Assembly: GCA_023055505.1 (NCBI GenBank)
Contig: JALIRH010000002.1
Coordinates: forward strand, 21,204,437-21,268,436
Source: Callipepla californica brunnescens
Taxonomy: Eukaryota; Chordata; Aves; Galliformes; Odontophoridae
Direction of reading: 5' to 3'
Length of the DNA: 64,000 nucleotides
Positions 1 through 10,655 of the stretch are shown here, piece after piece. The stretch's first letter is position 1. Each line of letters starts with the position of its first letter. The notes beneath the pieces were generated by a model. It was not told the DNA's origin. It ran no database searches and was given only the letters and a program-made list of their open reading frames with translations. The position numbers and the translations under genes were made by a program.

Positions 1-111
1 TCAGCCTCTGGTTAGAATTGATGACCCCGTGGTGTGTGATGGAAAAATCAGTGCTCTGGACAAAGTATGCAATCTCCGAGTTGGAGCCAGAGTCGCAGTC
101 TGTCGCAAGCA
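1..111 (-). CDS. Cadherin gene, exon 6 (runs off the window)
   Basis: The acceptor TTCCCTGACAG precedes an open frame that joins exon 5 in phase 1 and reads VLATDCDSGSNSEIAYFV, a typical cadherin D-x-D-x-G-x-N calcium-binding core. The exon continues past the left edge without reaching a donor or a stop. Confidence 0.88.
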   Translation of the reverse strand, partial: CLRQTATLAPTRRLHTLSRALIFPSHTTGSSILTRG

Positions 112-3100
112 CTGTCAGGGAACACATTTAATGGATCCGTTATGCCACAGAAAAGGTTTGGCTGTGCTGTTTCCCACCTAGTAAACTTCTTTTGGAACAG
201 GCTTTACACAAAACTGTTTTCTCCATAAAAGCCATGTTGTTGCAGGCAGGAGCTCAGCAGGAAACAAGCCAGCACCTCTGTCCCACGTGCAGCCCAGCAG
301 CAATGTGAAAGCAGAGAGCCCAGCACTGCAGCCTGCCTCGTGCCAGCAGCACTGGTAATTGCCACACAATCAATATACACACTGTTAGAGCATTATCAGC
401 CACAAACTGTGTCCTCGCTCTCTCAGGGGATGCCATTCCCATTTAATTAGCTCCCAGCTATGTTATAGCTAAAGCATTTTTTAATTACCTGGCACTTCAA
501 GGTATAAAGAGTGATTAAACATCAGCTCCCTGGCAAGTGTTTGCTCAGTATGGCGGTGTCCCATCTGCTCAGCAGCCACAAATTGGCAGAACAAAGAGAG
601 CTTACATGTTGTATCACAAGCGATTGTAAGAGCTGGAGCTCACCTCTTTAATTACCCTGCCATTTTCCTCCTCAAACAGTGAGGCTTCGTCTCATACCCA
701 CACAAGTGCTAAACCACCACCTCATTCATGCAGCAGGACACAAGTGTGGCCATTGCAGCAGTCAGTAGGCTTCAAAAAGGCAGAGGAGTGACTCCAGCAC
801 TTGTACCAAAGGCATGAATACCCCAACAGATAGCTCTATGGGGTGCAGAGGCAGTGACCCACAGTGGTCAGCATATTCACTCAGAAAAAGGGAAGAGAAG
901 GATTTCAAAGCGACTGTGCTACTTATCTGCAAAAAAGAAAAAACAACTACCTCTGCCTTTGGGAAGTTACTCACCTCAGTGTATGGTGGTTGAAACTTCT
1001 TGTTTCACATCTCAAAATTCTGGTTGGGTATATTACTGACTACAAGAACAAAGGCTTTGGAATTAACCACTCCCTTGCTGCATGGAAGATCTAAATTGAT
1101 TAAAACTCCAGAAAAATAGAAATGAAAGTGAAATACAACTTAAATTTAGTGGTAAAGTGTCTATTTTAGAAAGAAAAGTAGGAAGTATAATGCAACTTTG
1201 ATTTGGACAACTCCAATTTATTCTAAAGTCATTACTAACATGAAACTCTTCACAAAAACATGTTTTACTTGCTTAGTGATCATATTCTTCTGTTTTTCCT
1301 GGCAAGTAGGGAATGTGATACTTGTACATTGCAAAGCAATATTTTGCATTCCAATAACAACTGGGAATTCCCTTCCCATTCCATTCTATTTCATCCTACA
1401 AACTCAGCACAATGAAGGCTGTCCTGAACCTGTATTTCTCTTTCTTTGCAGGACAACCTGGGGCTGCAGCATGCCTCCTAGTCCTCCACAAACTACAGCC
1501 AGGGTAAGAGCTGCTCTTTTCTGGAGTGGTTTTTGCTCCAGCAGTCAGGTTTAGCAGCACCACATGCAGGTGACTGCATACCCCTCCCTTGCAGTTGCTC
1601 CTGATGCTCCTCAGCCCACAACCAAATTGCCCATTTTTACTGTTGCTGTATTACACTCAACATTTTCTTTTCTAAGAAAGCTTTTTTCCCTCAGTATGGC
1701 AGAACAGTCAAGCTGGAAGCAATTGTAAACCTCACTGCACAGCTTTGCCATTGGATATGGGACATACACTTCCTTCCCCACAGTTGAATGAGTTTTAATC
1801 AGCTTTAGAGGTCTCATGGAGAGAATAGCATTCATCTCTTTAAAGAAAATCACATACTTGAGAACTTTAAGCAACTGATCAGCTGGCAACTTACTTCTTC
1901 CCATGAGCCATCAGTCCAAAGCACGAGCTGCAGCTGTGATCAGTCTCCTTAAGTTTTCAGGAAAAGCATTCCCTGCAGCCCTGCTTCCGCATGTCACACG
2001 GGGCAGAAATAAGCTTCTTATCACCACTGTGTCCTGTGTACATTCAGCTTCAAATTCCAGAAACCTACATTTTTGTCTTCAAAAGAGACATCCTACACAT
2101 GTACATTCTCAATGAGTCTTGCCTTGGCACTCATCCTTTTTTCACACAATTCATCACCACCCTGAGGTCTCAGCCTGAGTTTTAGGCAGAACATCTCTGT
2201 GCCACATGTGACAATGTGATGGGCTGCGTCAGATCTGGGGACACCATAGATAGAAGGTGTTGAAGTGACACCAGTTTGGAGAACGAAATTCTATTCCTTT
2301 TCTTTTATGGTGCGAGACAAAACATGCCACACCATGCAAGTTCAGTCCTCACTTGTGTGTTCTGAAAGGGAATGAAGTTTGGGTTGCAACTTGGGGTTTA
2401 AAACTATTTCTAACACCTCTCATTTTTCAGCAGGTACTATTCTGAAAGAAAGTAGGTTTAGATTGGATTTAAAGAAGCAACCCTTCACTATGAGGGCTGT
2501 GAGGCACCAGCACAGGCTGCCCAGACAGAGGCAGATGCCCCATCTCTGGAGGGGTTCAAGATCAGGTTGGATGAGCCCTGGGCAACCTGAGCTGGTGTGG
2601 GGCAGTTCTGCCCTCAGCAGGGGGTTGGAGCTGGGTGGGCTTTAAGGTCCCTTCCAATCTGAAAAGTCTCATGTTTGTGCTCAGGGTTTACATTCAAGTA
2701 ATATGTGATCACCACACACACAACAAACCTGGAACAATGATGGATAAATCACGAGAATAAATAGAAAAGTTGACATATTTTCCAAAGGTTTAACCTTGAA
2801 AACCTTTTAAGTCAGTTACACAGTATTAAAAACTATTTACAAGGTAAAACTAGCCACTGCCCACTAAAAAATAAAATAAAAAATAAAATAAGGAAAAAAA
2901 GAACTATTTGAAACTGCTTCCAGGAATCAAAAAGATGACCAATCTCAGTACAAATGCAGCCACGAGATTTAAAGTTAAAGCAATCCACTACATTACTACT
3001 TGTCAGCTGCCTTAACTGCTCTGATGTGCATCAGAGGGTAATGCTCATGCGCCAGCTGCCTCACACTTCACACAGGAGAAGCTGTCCATGAGGAACTTTG

Positions 3101-6100
3101 CCAGTATGACCTAGCACAGCTACACAATCATCCAAAGATACTCCCAAAGCAGCACCTCTGCACCACTGTGCAGATGCACCTGCTTGGGGCTCCCTGTCTC
3201 TCACAGTATCACCAATATTGTGCTGCTCTGCCTGGTGACCCACATCCGTTGCAGCAGCTCTAGACTCAACTCCATCCTCACTTACAGATACATATATTTT
3301 AGATATCCTTACAGGATATCTAAAAGCCATCTGCAGATCCGGGGGAAGGCCACAATCCACATTCTATAAAGCCACTACCCACCATGGAAGAGTACTTTCT
3401 CATGACAGAAACATGAACCCGTAACACAAACGAACAGTTCTGTAACGTGACCAAAGTAAGAGGTGTTCACCTTGAAGGAGAGATGTGCCGATGGGAATGG
3501 TTTCAGGAATGTTGTCCCTGCTGTAAATGGGTCTTTGGAATTCAGGAGAACAGTCATTTTCATCTGTGATGTGGACCGTAACCTGATACAAAAAGGACAT
3601 TCTAAGAAAGGATTTTATTTTCTGTGCTTAGGAAAACATGCACCTCACTTCAGACAAAGTCTAGGTATTCACTGGAGACTTAAGGATGGGATAGCAACAG
3701 GCTGAAATGTTTACTAGCACTGTGCCTGCAGCAGTGAGAAGTGTTCCACTTCCAAGTTGATGGGAGGCATAGCCAAAGCCAAACAATAAGAAGTATTTTT
3801 TGGAGCCTAAACTGGCCTCATCTAAGAGTCCAGACTTCTTCCTTGACCACAAGACCTCCCTCTCAAGCACCATCCATCTTCATAGAGCAGAATCATAGAA
3901 TTGTTTGAATTGGAAGGGACTTTTAAAGGCCACCTGGTCCAAATTCCTGGCAGTGAGCAGGGACGTACAGCTAGATCAGGTTGCTCAAAGCCCTGTCCAG
4001 CCTGACCTTGAAAGTCTCCAGTGATGATAGTGCACCCACCACCCCTACGGGCAAACCATTTCACCATGTCCCACCTCTGCTAAAGAGTCAATTCCCTACT
4101 TTCTCACAGCTCCCCTTTAGGTACCGGACTCTCCCCATATGGTAAATTGTTCAGGTGATGAGGTGACAGAGATGGATGGGACAGCAGGTGGCAAGTGCAG
4201 CACCCCCCATACCTCAGTCACACTGCTCAGTGTGCTCCCAGCTTCCACGGCTTTCAGGAGAAGGTGGTAGAAGTGGTGCTCGCCCTCATAGTCCACAGGG
4301 TGGGTGAGCAGGAGCTCACCGCTCTCCTGCCTCACACTGAACAGCTCACTGGGGTTCGTCAGCAGCGAGTAGGACAGGGGCTGGCTCTGAAAGGAAACAG
4401 CCTCGACCACTGCCACTCTGCAAAGAGGGAGAGAATAGTGTTTCACACCAGAATGGTCCCTGACACAGATGAGGCAGCTCACCTAACAAAGCAGAACTTA
4501 CTTTTCTCCTGCTGGCGTGTTTTCGGGGATAAACACACTGTAGGAGATGTTAGTGAACTGTGGAGGTCGGGAACCCACCAGGATGGAGATGGAGGTGAAG
4601 GGGCTTTTGTTGCCATACTCATCTGAGGCTTGCACTGTGACCACATACTCCTTGTTCCACACCAGAGGTAAGCCTGTGGTCACGACCATCCCAGTATCCA
4701 CATCGACCTGAAATCGTTCTTCGCCACCTACCAACGTACACACACAACTGGTCTGAAAAACACCCTGCAGCAAAAACACTTGAATCACAGAATGGTTTGG
4801 GTTGGAAGAGACCATTAGGGATCTATTTCCAACCCCCTGCTATAGGCAGGGACACCGCCCTCTAGACCAGGTTGCTGACAGCCCCATCCAGCCTGGCCTT
4901 GAATGCTTCCAGGGAGAGGGTATCCACATTTGCATCTTCAGTGTTTTAAAATAAGCTATCCTCAAATCATCTACCTGAATCCTTGCATGCATTTCTTTTT
5001 ACCTCTTTATCTCTTACTCACACCACATTATCTTGACTGGTGCACAGCAGAAGAGGAAAGAGTGTACAAACATGTAAGGTTGCAGCCATTTTCAAACAGA
5101 GGTAAGACAAAGCAAGGAAAATTCCCATCCACACCACTGTTTTTCCTAAAACACCTCCACCTTCTTTACCTGTTGTATCCATAAGGATCTCCCAAGGGGT
5201 AAAATCTATCAACTCAAATGATAACGTGGGAAACTGATAGGAAAAATCTGCAACTTTGCAGAAACCCACCATTTCTTTCAGGTTAGACCTACCTGCAATC
5301 AGTGTGTAAGACACACCAGCACTGGTGTTCTCACTGCTGCTGTATCGTGCAAGAAGCCGATAGACGAGAGTGCCTTTCCGAGCGTCTGGATCAACGCGAG
5401 CCAGGTAGGGGTATGGGTACATGGCCCAGGACAGGAGCTCCTCTTCTGGGGCCAGGAGGGTCACGTGGCAGAGGTACCAGTCATCATCTGCAAGAGATGC
5501 ACGCACTGCCAGGCAGCTTGTTCACAAACTCTAACCAGCAGCGTTTAGGGCTGGATCCTTCAGTAGCTGTAAACCAAACTGAATCACCCATCACACTCCT
5601 CCTATTGCATGCACAAACAATTCAGTTCATGGACGGACTTTCACAGCTCGACGTGCTCTAGGTACAGTTAAGAACTACTTAAAAATACGTTCAGTAAAAG
5701 ATAAAAATTCACTAGATACGCACGTTAAACACTACGCCAGTCATACCACTTGGCCATGAAACAATCTTAAATGAGTGCTTATCTAAAGCCAGGTGAAACT
5801 TGATCATTTTATTTTCAAGAGATTCACCATAACTCCCTGGTGCTGCTCCACCACTTTTGATGTGACTGGCTGCAAGGAGATGCTGCTGGCTCATGTTGAG
5901 CCTACTAGTCTCTCCCCTCAGGGCTGCCCTCAATCCATTCTGTGCCCAGTCTGTGTCTGTCCTTGGATCATTAAATATACAAAATAAGTTCAAACAAAAA
6001 CAAACAAACAAAATTTAAAAAGTCAAGCCAAGCGAACCAAACAAACAAAAACCCAATAACCAGACCCTAATGCAGAAAGAAAGTAGAAATCAACAAGTGA

Positions 6101-9100
6101 GAAATGTGCATTGCCTGCTTGACAGAATACGGTCAGCTATTTGGACAACTGCATCAAGGTTGCAGGTCTGCTAAGGTCTACAGCACTGTCAAAAGAAACA
6201 CCCACACCTGGCTGTCCACGTCCATCACAACAGGAGGTCACAAACTCTGTCTTTAGGACAGGCAAATTTTACCCAGCAAGAAGAAAGCAGCACTTGAGCA
6301 AAAGTGAAGGCCAGAAAGCAGCCAGAAATTCCAAACAAATCTTAACTGTAGACCTCAGTGATCAGATGCTAAATAAAACACTACCCACAGGCAGAGACAT
6401 CCCCTGACACAGAAGACTTGCGTTTATGGGCAGTCTTACCCCAGAAAAATGTGGTCTGGACAAATTTACTCAAGCTAATTGCCCTCAGAAGGGGAAAGAC
6501 TTCACTGAACGTTTGGTTTTTGAAGTATTTAAAATAATTTAAGACAGGGTTTCTTCAGCTAAGGCAAATTCTTAGATTACATGGTTTCTCTTTAGAGTAC
6601 CAACACTGGCAAATAGGAAATAAATAGGAACATTTGTTAGACACACTATCCTAAGAAACTTCTGCACCATTCAACGCAAGGGAAGGCTCAGCCCTCTGCA
6701 CAGGCTAGGGGATGACCAGCACTGCTCTAGGTTTCAATATTTCATTCACAGCTGAGGAGAGGGTTGAGAAACTCACATATTAACCAACCCATCCATATCC
6801 AGCACCATTTGGCAAGAACCAAATAGAACACATAACAAGATCCTGCTGTAAGAGCTGTAAGACACCACTACTGAAAATATCAGCCCTACACATAAACCTT
6901 ATTTATTATAACAAAACAAACACAAGAAGGCACAAGCCATACACAGGAATAAATTTCACTGAGTTCAAGACAACACTGGGGAAACAACTGCTCAAATTAA
7001 TGATAATTTTCTGATGCTGAACTCTACCCATGGCCCATCCTGTGCAAAGAGAGCCCAGCAGGACTGGAAACTACAAGAGGGGGGATTTAGATTGAATGTA
7101 AGGAAGAAGCCCAAAAGGACTTACAGCTCTGGGAATGCTGTGGTGCTGGCAAGGAAAAGATGAAGCACTTTGTGTTCAGAATAATGGATCATGCAAGATG
7201 CTCAGGTCATGGCTGTGGGTGCACATGTAGGCCTGAGGCCCACACCTGAGCTGTGCACATCTCTTTAGCTATTCTTAGCTGACTTTTCCTGCCTCTGTGA
7301 TTCTGTGATTCAATCCCTCCTATTCAGCTCTTGAGCTGCCCTCAATTCTCAGGCCCATGTCTTCCCCAGGTAGGAGCCCAAAGAAGGCAAATACCACATA
7401 AGGGCACAGAGCTTCTGCATGCCAGATGTACAGGCATACAACAAAACCAGTCCCAATGAGGAAGGTATTTTATTTCCAGCTCTGTATTGGTTTTTCAGCT
7501 GTCAGAACCGAAAAGGCATTAGCAGATCGAGTCGTTGAAATCAATAATGTTTTATTTTGTTCCACTGTCACAACTGTAGCATCCTATCAAATCAAAACAC
7601 AACAGCTCACCCATTTTGTCAATATGAATCATCCACTTCAAACAAGCAATCCAGGAAAGCAGGCTGTGTAGCCTGTGAAGAAGATGTATTACACCAACGG
7701 GATAAAACACTAGGACTCATACACACATTTATAAAAGATCCATCAAGAAGTCAGAACTAAGGGGCAGATTTTCATAGCTATATTAGCATGTCCCCAAGGT
7801 TTCAGTGTTACCCCTTGGATACGAATAAGAATAAGGTGTTGGCACAGGCTGCCCAGGGAGGTGGGGGAGGTGACTCCCGGAGGTGTCCAAGACATGAGGA
7901 GATGTGTCCCTGAGGGACGAGGGTAGTGGCTTGGTGGGGGTGGGCTGGCAGTTGGACTCAATAATCTTAGAGGTCTTTTCCAGCCTTACTGATTCTATGA
8001 TTTTATGATTCTTTGATTCTATGAACAGCACATCAGGAATGAGGCTGCTTGGTAGCAGTGAAACCAGCCTTGGGAACCTCAGCAAAGGGAACTCAAACTA
8101 AACTCAGGCTAATTGCTCAGAGGTTCCCAAGATGGCAGCAAGCAGAAGGACAGGGAAAACTCACTGTGTGACTGTCCAAGTGATGAAAAACATTGCTTCC
8201 CTTGGATGAAAGCGTGAAGAAAAGACTTGGAAAAGGCTTTTAAAATGCAAATGGATTTTCTTACAATCTTGTATCAGTTCCATGGTTTTCCCTCCCTAGC
8301 AGGAGGAGGAAATGTGATAAATGTGATTTTCTCTTCCTGAGATGAGGTCTTGAACTGCACCGTCTGAAGTGGGTTTATAATGGAAACCATGCAGGAACTG
8401 AGAAGTAAAAAAATGCTTGAAGATCACACCTGAGAAATAACGGTGGTTTATGTCTTGTTTATATCCTCTGTGGCAAAATTAACTACTTAAAAGACAGCAC
8501 CTTGCTGTGCTCTTGGGCCAAGTGGTCAGAGGGCAGGGACAGGAGCTCCAGCTGAACCCTCCCAGGAACCCATGCAGCTCCTGTCAGCCCCACTGAACCT
8601 CAGAAAGGCTTGCAATCTTCGTGACTGAAATGAAAAATTAGCCTGGGGATCTGTTTCAGCGGTGACAGCTTTCCTCCCTTGGCTAACCACAGCCAGCAGC
8701 ACCGCAGCCTGCCCTGCCACCATTGCTTGGCGGTATTTCTTCATGTATCCAACACTCAGGAGGGTTTTCTACTTGTGGACCAACCCTCAGGTTTCAGTAG
8801 CTGGATCAGGTGCTCAGAGCCCTTCCAGCCTGACCTTGGGTGCCTCCACTGATGGACAACCTGTTCCAGTGCCTGCCTGCCCTGTGTTCTCCACAAGTTC
8901 ACCACATTTTTTGAATGAAACTAAGCTACTAGAAGCCTCCAGCTCCAATCACGTAACACAAACGGCAAGAAAGAGATCCTCAGATCCCTGGGCAACGCTA
9001 TGGAGCAGTTTTGATTTAAAAAGCAGCTCAAAGGAGCATCCAAACGACCTTGTCCCAATTGGCTATTGAACTCCTTTCTCCCCGAGGCTCGTTGCTTGTC

Positions 9101-10098
9101 AATACATTATAGATAGATAGATATGAGTGAAAATGCGTGGCACAGTGCTGCTCCGCAGAGAACAGTGTGTCTGGTTTACACAACACCGCTCACAAGGTTA
9201 ATTGCTGTGTTCAACACGAGCAAGGCCGCCGGGCAGCATGTTGTCCAGACAGCTTCCAGTGCCGGCTGGGGCCTGGCTGAGAATCACAGAATCGTTACGG
9301 TTGGAAAATACTTCTAAAATCATCTGGTCCAACACCAGCACGTCCTCAGCATGCCCGCTAACCACGTCCCTCAGTGCCACATCTGCGTGACTCTTGGACA
9401 CCCCGAGGGACGGTGACTCCAGCACCCACCCGGGCAGCCCGTGCCAGAAGAGCTTTTTTCCTAACATCCAACCAGAACCTCCCCCGGCGCAACTTCAAGC
9501 CGTTGTACACCTCCTCCTACGGCTGCTACGGAGCGATAAGGTCTCCCCGGGCCCCTCTCCCGCAGCCCCGACCCCGGCACACCGCACCCCGCCCCGCGTC
9601 CCGGCCGCCCTTACCTCTCCCCCCGCCGCGGTGCACTTTGACGAGCGCCTCGGCGCCGCCCCCGGCCGGCAGCTCCCGCCTCAGGTACAGCCGCCCCGAC
9701 GCGCGGTCCACGCCGAGCGGGGCCGCTCCGTTGGCCGCCAGCTCGAACCATCCTCCGGCGTCGCGGCCCCGCGGCAGCGTGAACACGGTGTCTCCCACCC
9801 GCGCCCCCGGGGGCAGCCGCGCCGCGTACCGCCGCGGGCCGGGGGACAGCGAGCGCGGCCGCCGCCTCTCGTGGCCCGGACGGCCGCGCTCCCGCGCCCA
9901 CACCCAGAGGCTGAGGCGGTACTCCGCCCGCGGCCCCCGCTCGCTCCCCGGATGCCGCAGCAGGGCCGAGCGGCGCGTCCCCGCCGGGCCGCTCTCGGGC
10001 GCGGTGCCGGAGAAGCGCGGCGGGAAGGAGGCCCCCTGCCCCGCCGCCGCCCCGCAGAGCAGCGGCAGGGCCAGCAGCAGCCCGCCCGCACGCAGCAT
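1..10098 (-). CDS. Cadherin-superfamily protein, 5' part of gene (partial, six exons)
   Basis: Likely a calcium-dependent cell-adhesion protein of the cadherin superfamily, acting at the cell surface. Exons read on the minus strand are 9615-10098, 5293-5487, 4502-4727, 4213-4417, 3471-3582 and 1-111. All introns are GT-AG and the phases join without a break, giving residues 1 to about 444 of a longer protein. Residues 1-21 are a signal peptide (hydrophobic LLLALPLLCGAAAG). Four cadherin-like repeats follow: a divergent first one in exon 1, a second over exons 2-3 (RVDPDARKGTLVYRL, VDVDTG, ASDEYG), a third over exons 3-5 (PPQF, PENTPAGEK, VDYEG), and a fourth beginning after DENDCSPEF with ATDCDSGSN. 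The start is the ATG after the CpG-rich leader, with G at -3, and is supported by the signal peptide. The gene continues past the left edge, so LamG, EGF, membrane or catenin-binding regions cannot be judged. Family membership is well supported; the exact gene is not. A type III (Drosophila CadN/neural-cadherin-like, chick Hz-cadherin) identity is one weak guess; a FAT- or Dachsous-like identity is another. Confidence 0.85.
441..655. promoter_or_regulatory. Cluster of TTTAATTA homeodomain-type sites in cadherin intron 5
   Basis: Three TTTAATTA octamers occur in about 215 bases, near 442-449, 479-486 and 647-654. Two of them share the extended form TTTAATTACC followed by CTGGC or CTGCC. This is the pattern of an enhancer bound by homeodomain factors, but conservation cannot be seen here, so it stays a suggestion. 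Confidence 0.25.
2450..2668 (+). repeat. CR1 LINE 3' fragment
   Basis: The sequence has the CR1 order: gtgaggcacc, agcacaggctgcccag, ctggaggggttcaagatc, then ggtcccttccaat. It lies in cadherin intron 5, antisense to the gene. Confidence 0.85.
2866..2902. repeat. A-rich (AAAAT)n simple repeat
   Basis: Irregular AAAAT units occur in cadherin intron 5. Confidence 0.8.
3471..3582 (-). CDS. Cadherin gene, exon 5
   Basis: The exon is 112 nt, from acceptor TGTATCAG to donor GTGAAC, and encodes residues 371-407. It contains VTVHITDENDCSPEF, the best cadherin signature in the window: the usual DENDNxPxF calcium linker with Cys in place of the second Asn. The fourth repeat begins with IPETIPIGTSLLQ. 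Confidence 0.93.
3889..4075 (-). repeat. CR1 LINE 3' fragment
   Basis: Read on plus it starts aatcatagaattg and ggaagggacttttaaag, which is the reverse complement of the CR1 3' end. It then runs through the tail region to cccaccaccccta. It lies in cadherin intron 4. Confidence 0.85.
4213..4417 (-). CDS. Cadherin gene, exon 4
   Basis: The exon is 205 nt, from acceptor CTTTGCAG to donor GTATGG, and encodes about residues 302-370. It covers most of the third repeat: LSYSLLTNPSELFSV, SGELLLTHPVDYEGE and YHLLLKAVEAG. The intron between exons 3 and 4 is only 84 nt, the shortest seen in this gene. Confidence 0.9.
4502..4727 (-). CDS. Cadherin gene, exon 3
   Basis: The exon is 226 nt, from acceptor GTTGGTAG to donor GTAAGT, and encodes about residues 227-302. 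It contains ERFQVDVDTGMVVTT, the strand YVVTVQASDEYGNKSPF and the start of the next repeat, PPQFTNISYSVFIPENT. Between repeats 2 and 3 the sequence reads ISILVGSRPPQF, with no D-x-N-D-N linker. Confidence 0.9.
4784..4922 (-). repeat. CR1 LINE 3' fragment
   Basis: It starts with aatcacagaatggtttgg and ggaagagaccatt and contains ccccctgctataggcaggg. It closely resembles the copy at 28829-28961, so both belong to one CR1 subfamily. It lies in cadherin intron 2. Confidence 0.9.
5293..5487 (-). CDS. Cadherin gene, exon 2
   Basis: The exon is 195 nt, runs from acceptor CTTGCAG to donor GTAGGT, and encodes about residues 162-226. It carries DDDWYLCHVTLLAP and then RVDPDARKGTLVYRLLA, which resembles the D-x-D-A-x-x-G-x-x-x-Y core of a cadherin repeat. 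The acceptor joins exon 1 in phase 1. Confidence 0.85.
5990..6052. repeat. (CAAA)n-rich simple repeat
   Basis: CAAA and CAAAA units are interrupted by unique bases, in cadherin intron 1. Confidence 0.75.
7070..7312 (+). repeat. Degenerate CR1 fragment
   Basis: It begins with gatttagattgaatgtaagg, close to the CR1 tail segment, and ends in tgtgattctgtgattc, the CR1 3' microsatellite. The middle is too diverged to align by eye. Confidence 0.5.
7829..8024 (+). repeat. CR1 LINE 3' end with terminal microsatellite
   Basis: It contains ttggcacaggctgcccaggg, gttggactcaataatctt and then the terminal run of ATTCTATG-like units, which marks a complete CR1 3' end. It lies in cadherin intron 1. Confidence 0.85.
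8745..8892 (-). repeat. CR1 LINE fragment
   Basis: It has ccttccagcctgaccttggg and cctgttccagtgcctg, the reverse complement of the CR1 tail without its extreme 3' end. It lies in cadherin intron 1. Confidence 0.65.
9109..9124. repeat. (GATA)n short repeat
   Basis: About four ATAG units occur in cadherin intron 1. Confidence 0.75.
9281..9515 (-). repeat. CR1 LINE 3' fragment at the edge of the cadherin CpG island
   Basis: Motifs are gaatcacagaatcgtta, ctaaccacgtccctcagtgc and cgacggtgactccag-like sequence, ending near the exon 1 donor. It is the same subfamily and orientation as the copy at 10371-10655 and sits about 100 bases downstream of the exon 1 donor in the direction of transcription. 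Confidence 0.88.
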
Positions 10099-10260
10099 CG
10101 CACCGAGCTGCAGCGGCTCCGAGCTGGCTCCACGTGCGGCTCGAGCCGGCCCGCCCGCGAGGAGGAGCGGAGCGGGCTCTGCCGGCGGCCGCGTCCAATG
10201 GGAAAGTCCGCGCGAGCCCAGCGCTGCGCGCTGACTGCACGGCAGGCTTTGGGAGGGATG
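9530..10260. promoter_or_regulatory. CpG island and probable promoter of the cadherin gene
   Basis: The stretch is very GC-rich and dense in CpG and covers exon 1 and its leader. On the gene strand an inverted CCAAT box (CCAAT on plus at 10195-10199) lies about 100 bases upstream of the ATG, and a CACGTG E-box is at 10131-10136. No TATA box is visible. This fits a TATA-less CpG promoter; the transcription start was not determined. Confidence 0.7.
9615..10098 (-). CDS. Cadherin gene, exon 1 (start codon and signal peptide)
   Basis: This exon encodes residues 1-161 plus the first base of codon 162 and ends at donor GTAAGG. The signal peptide is followed by an Arg- and Gly-rich stretch and then a cadherin-like half repeat with VGDTVFTLP, WFELAANG and VDRASGRLYLRREL. 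Base composition is extremely GC-rich because the exon lies in a CpG island, so several other frames are also open here by chance. The chosen frame is fixed by the signal peptide, the cadherin-like motifs and phase continuity with exon 2. Confidence 0.85.
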
Positions 10261-10370
10261 CTCCGCGGAAAGGAACAGCGTGCCACCGAGTCAGGGAAAC
10301 AAATGCACCGCCTGCTAAAACTTGGTGAAAGCAGCCTGGGCGCGGGATCACTGCGGTGGCTCTAACGCGA

Positions 10371-10655
10371 TCAACAGAATCGTACGATCATAGAATCATT
10401 AACAGAATCGTAGGATCATTAAGGCTGGAAAACCCTCCTGGTCCAACCGTCAGCTCACCCCCACTATGCCCACTAACCATGTCCCTCAGTGCCACGGCTC
10501 CTGAACACCTCCAGGGACGGTGACTCCCCCACCCCCTGAGCAGCCTGTGCCAGTGCCTCACTGCTCTGTCTGAGAAGAAATATTTCCTAACACCCGAGCT
10601 GAACCTCCTCTGGCGCAACCCGAGGCCATTACATCCCATCCTATCACCAGAAGTG
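10371..10655 (-). repeat. CR1 LINE 3' fragment upstream of the cadherin start
   Basis: It begins with a repeated agaatcgtacgatcat / agaatcgtaggatcat 3' end, then ctaaccatgtccctcagtgc, cagcctgtgccagtgcctca and a fuller 5' extension than its partner at 9281-9515. It ends about 110 bases outside the CpG island. Confidence 0.9.

Larger units (their letters stand above)
112..3470. other. Cadherin gene intron 5
   Basis: This 3.4 kb intron holds the TTTAATTA cluster near its 3' end, a CR1 fragment near 2450-2668 and an A-rich simple repeat near 2866-2902. No further exon with credible splice sites and cadherin motifs was recognised in it. Confidence 0.6.
5488..9614. other. Cadherin gene intron 1
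   Basis: This 4.1 kb intron contains four CR1 fragments (about 7070-7312, 7829-8024, 8745-8892 and 9281-9515) and a CAAA-rich stretch near 5990-6052. Its last part also has a short GATA run near 9109-9124. I see no additional exon. Confidence 0.6.

Noticed and set aside
9374..10365. Long plus-strand open frames of 286 and 323 codons over the cadherin CpG island
   Set aside because: They are antisense shadows of GC-rich exon 1; composition is Pro/Arg/Ala from CpG-rich DNA with no domain, and part overlaps a CR1 copy.
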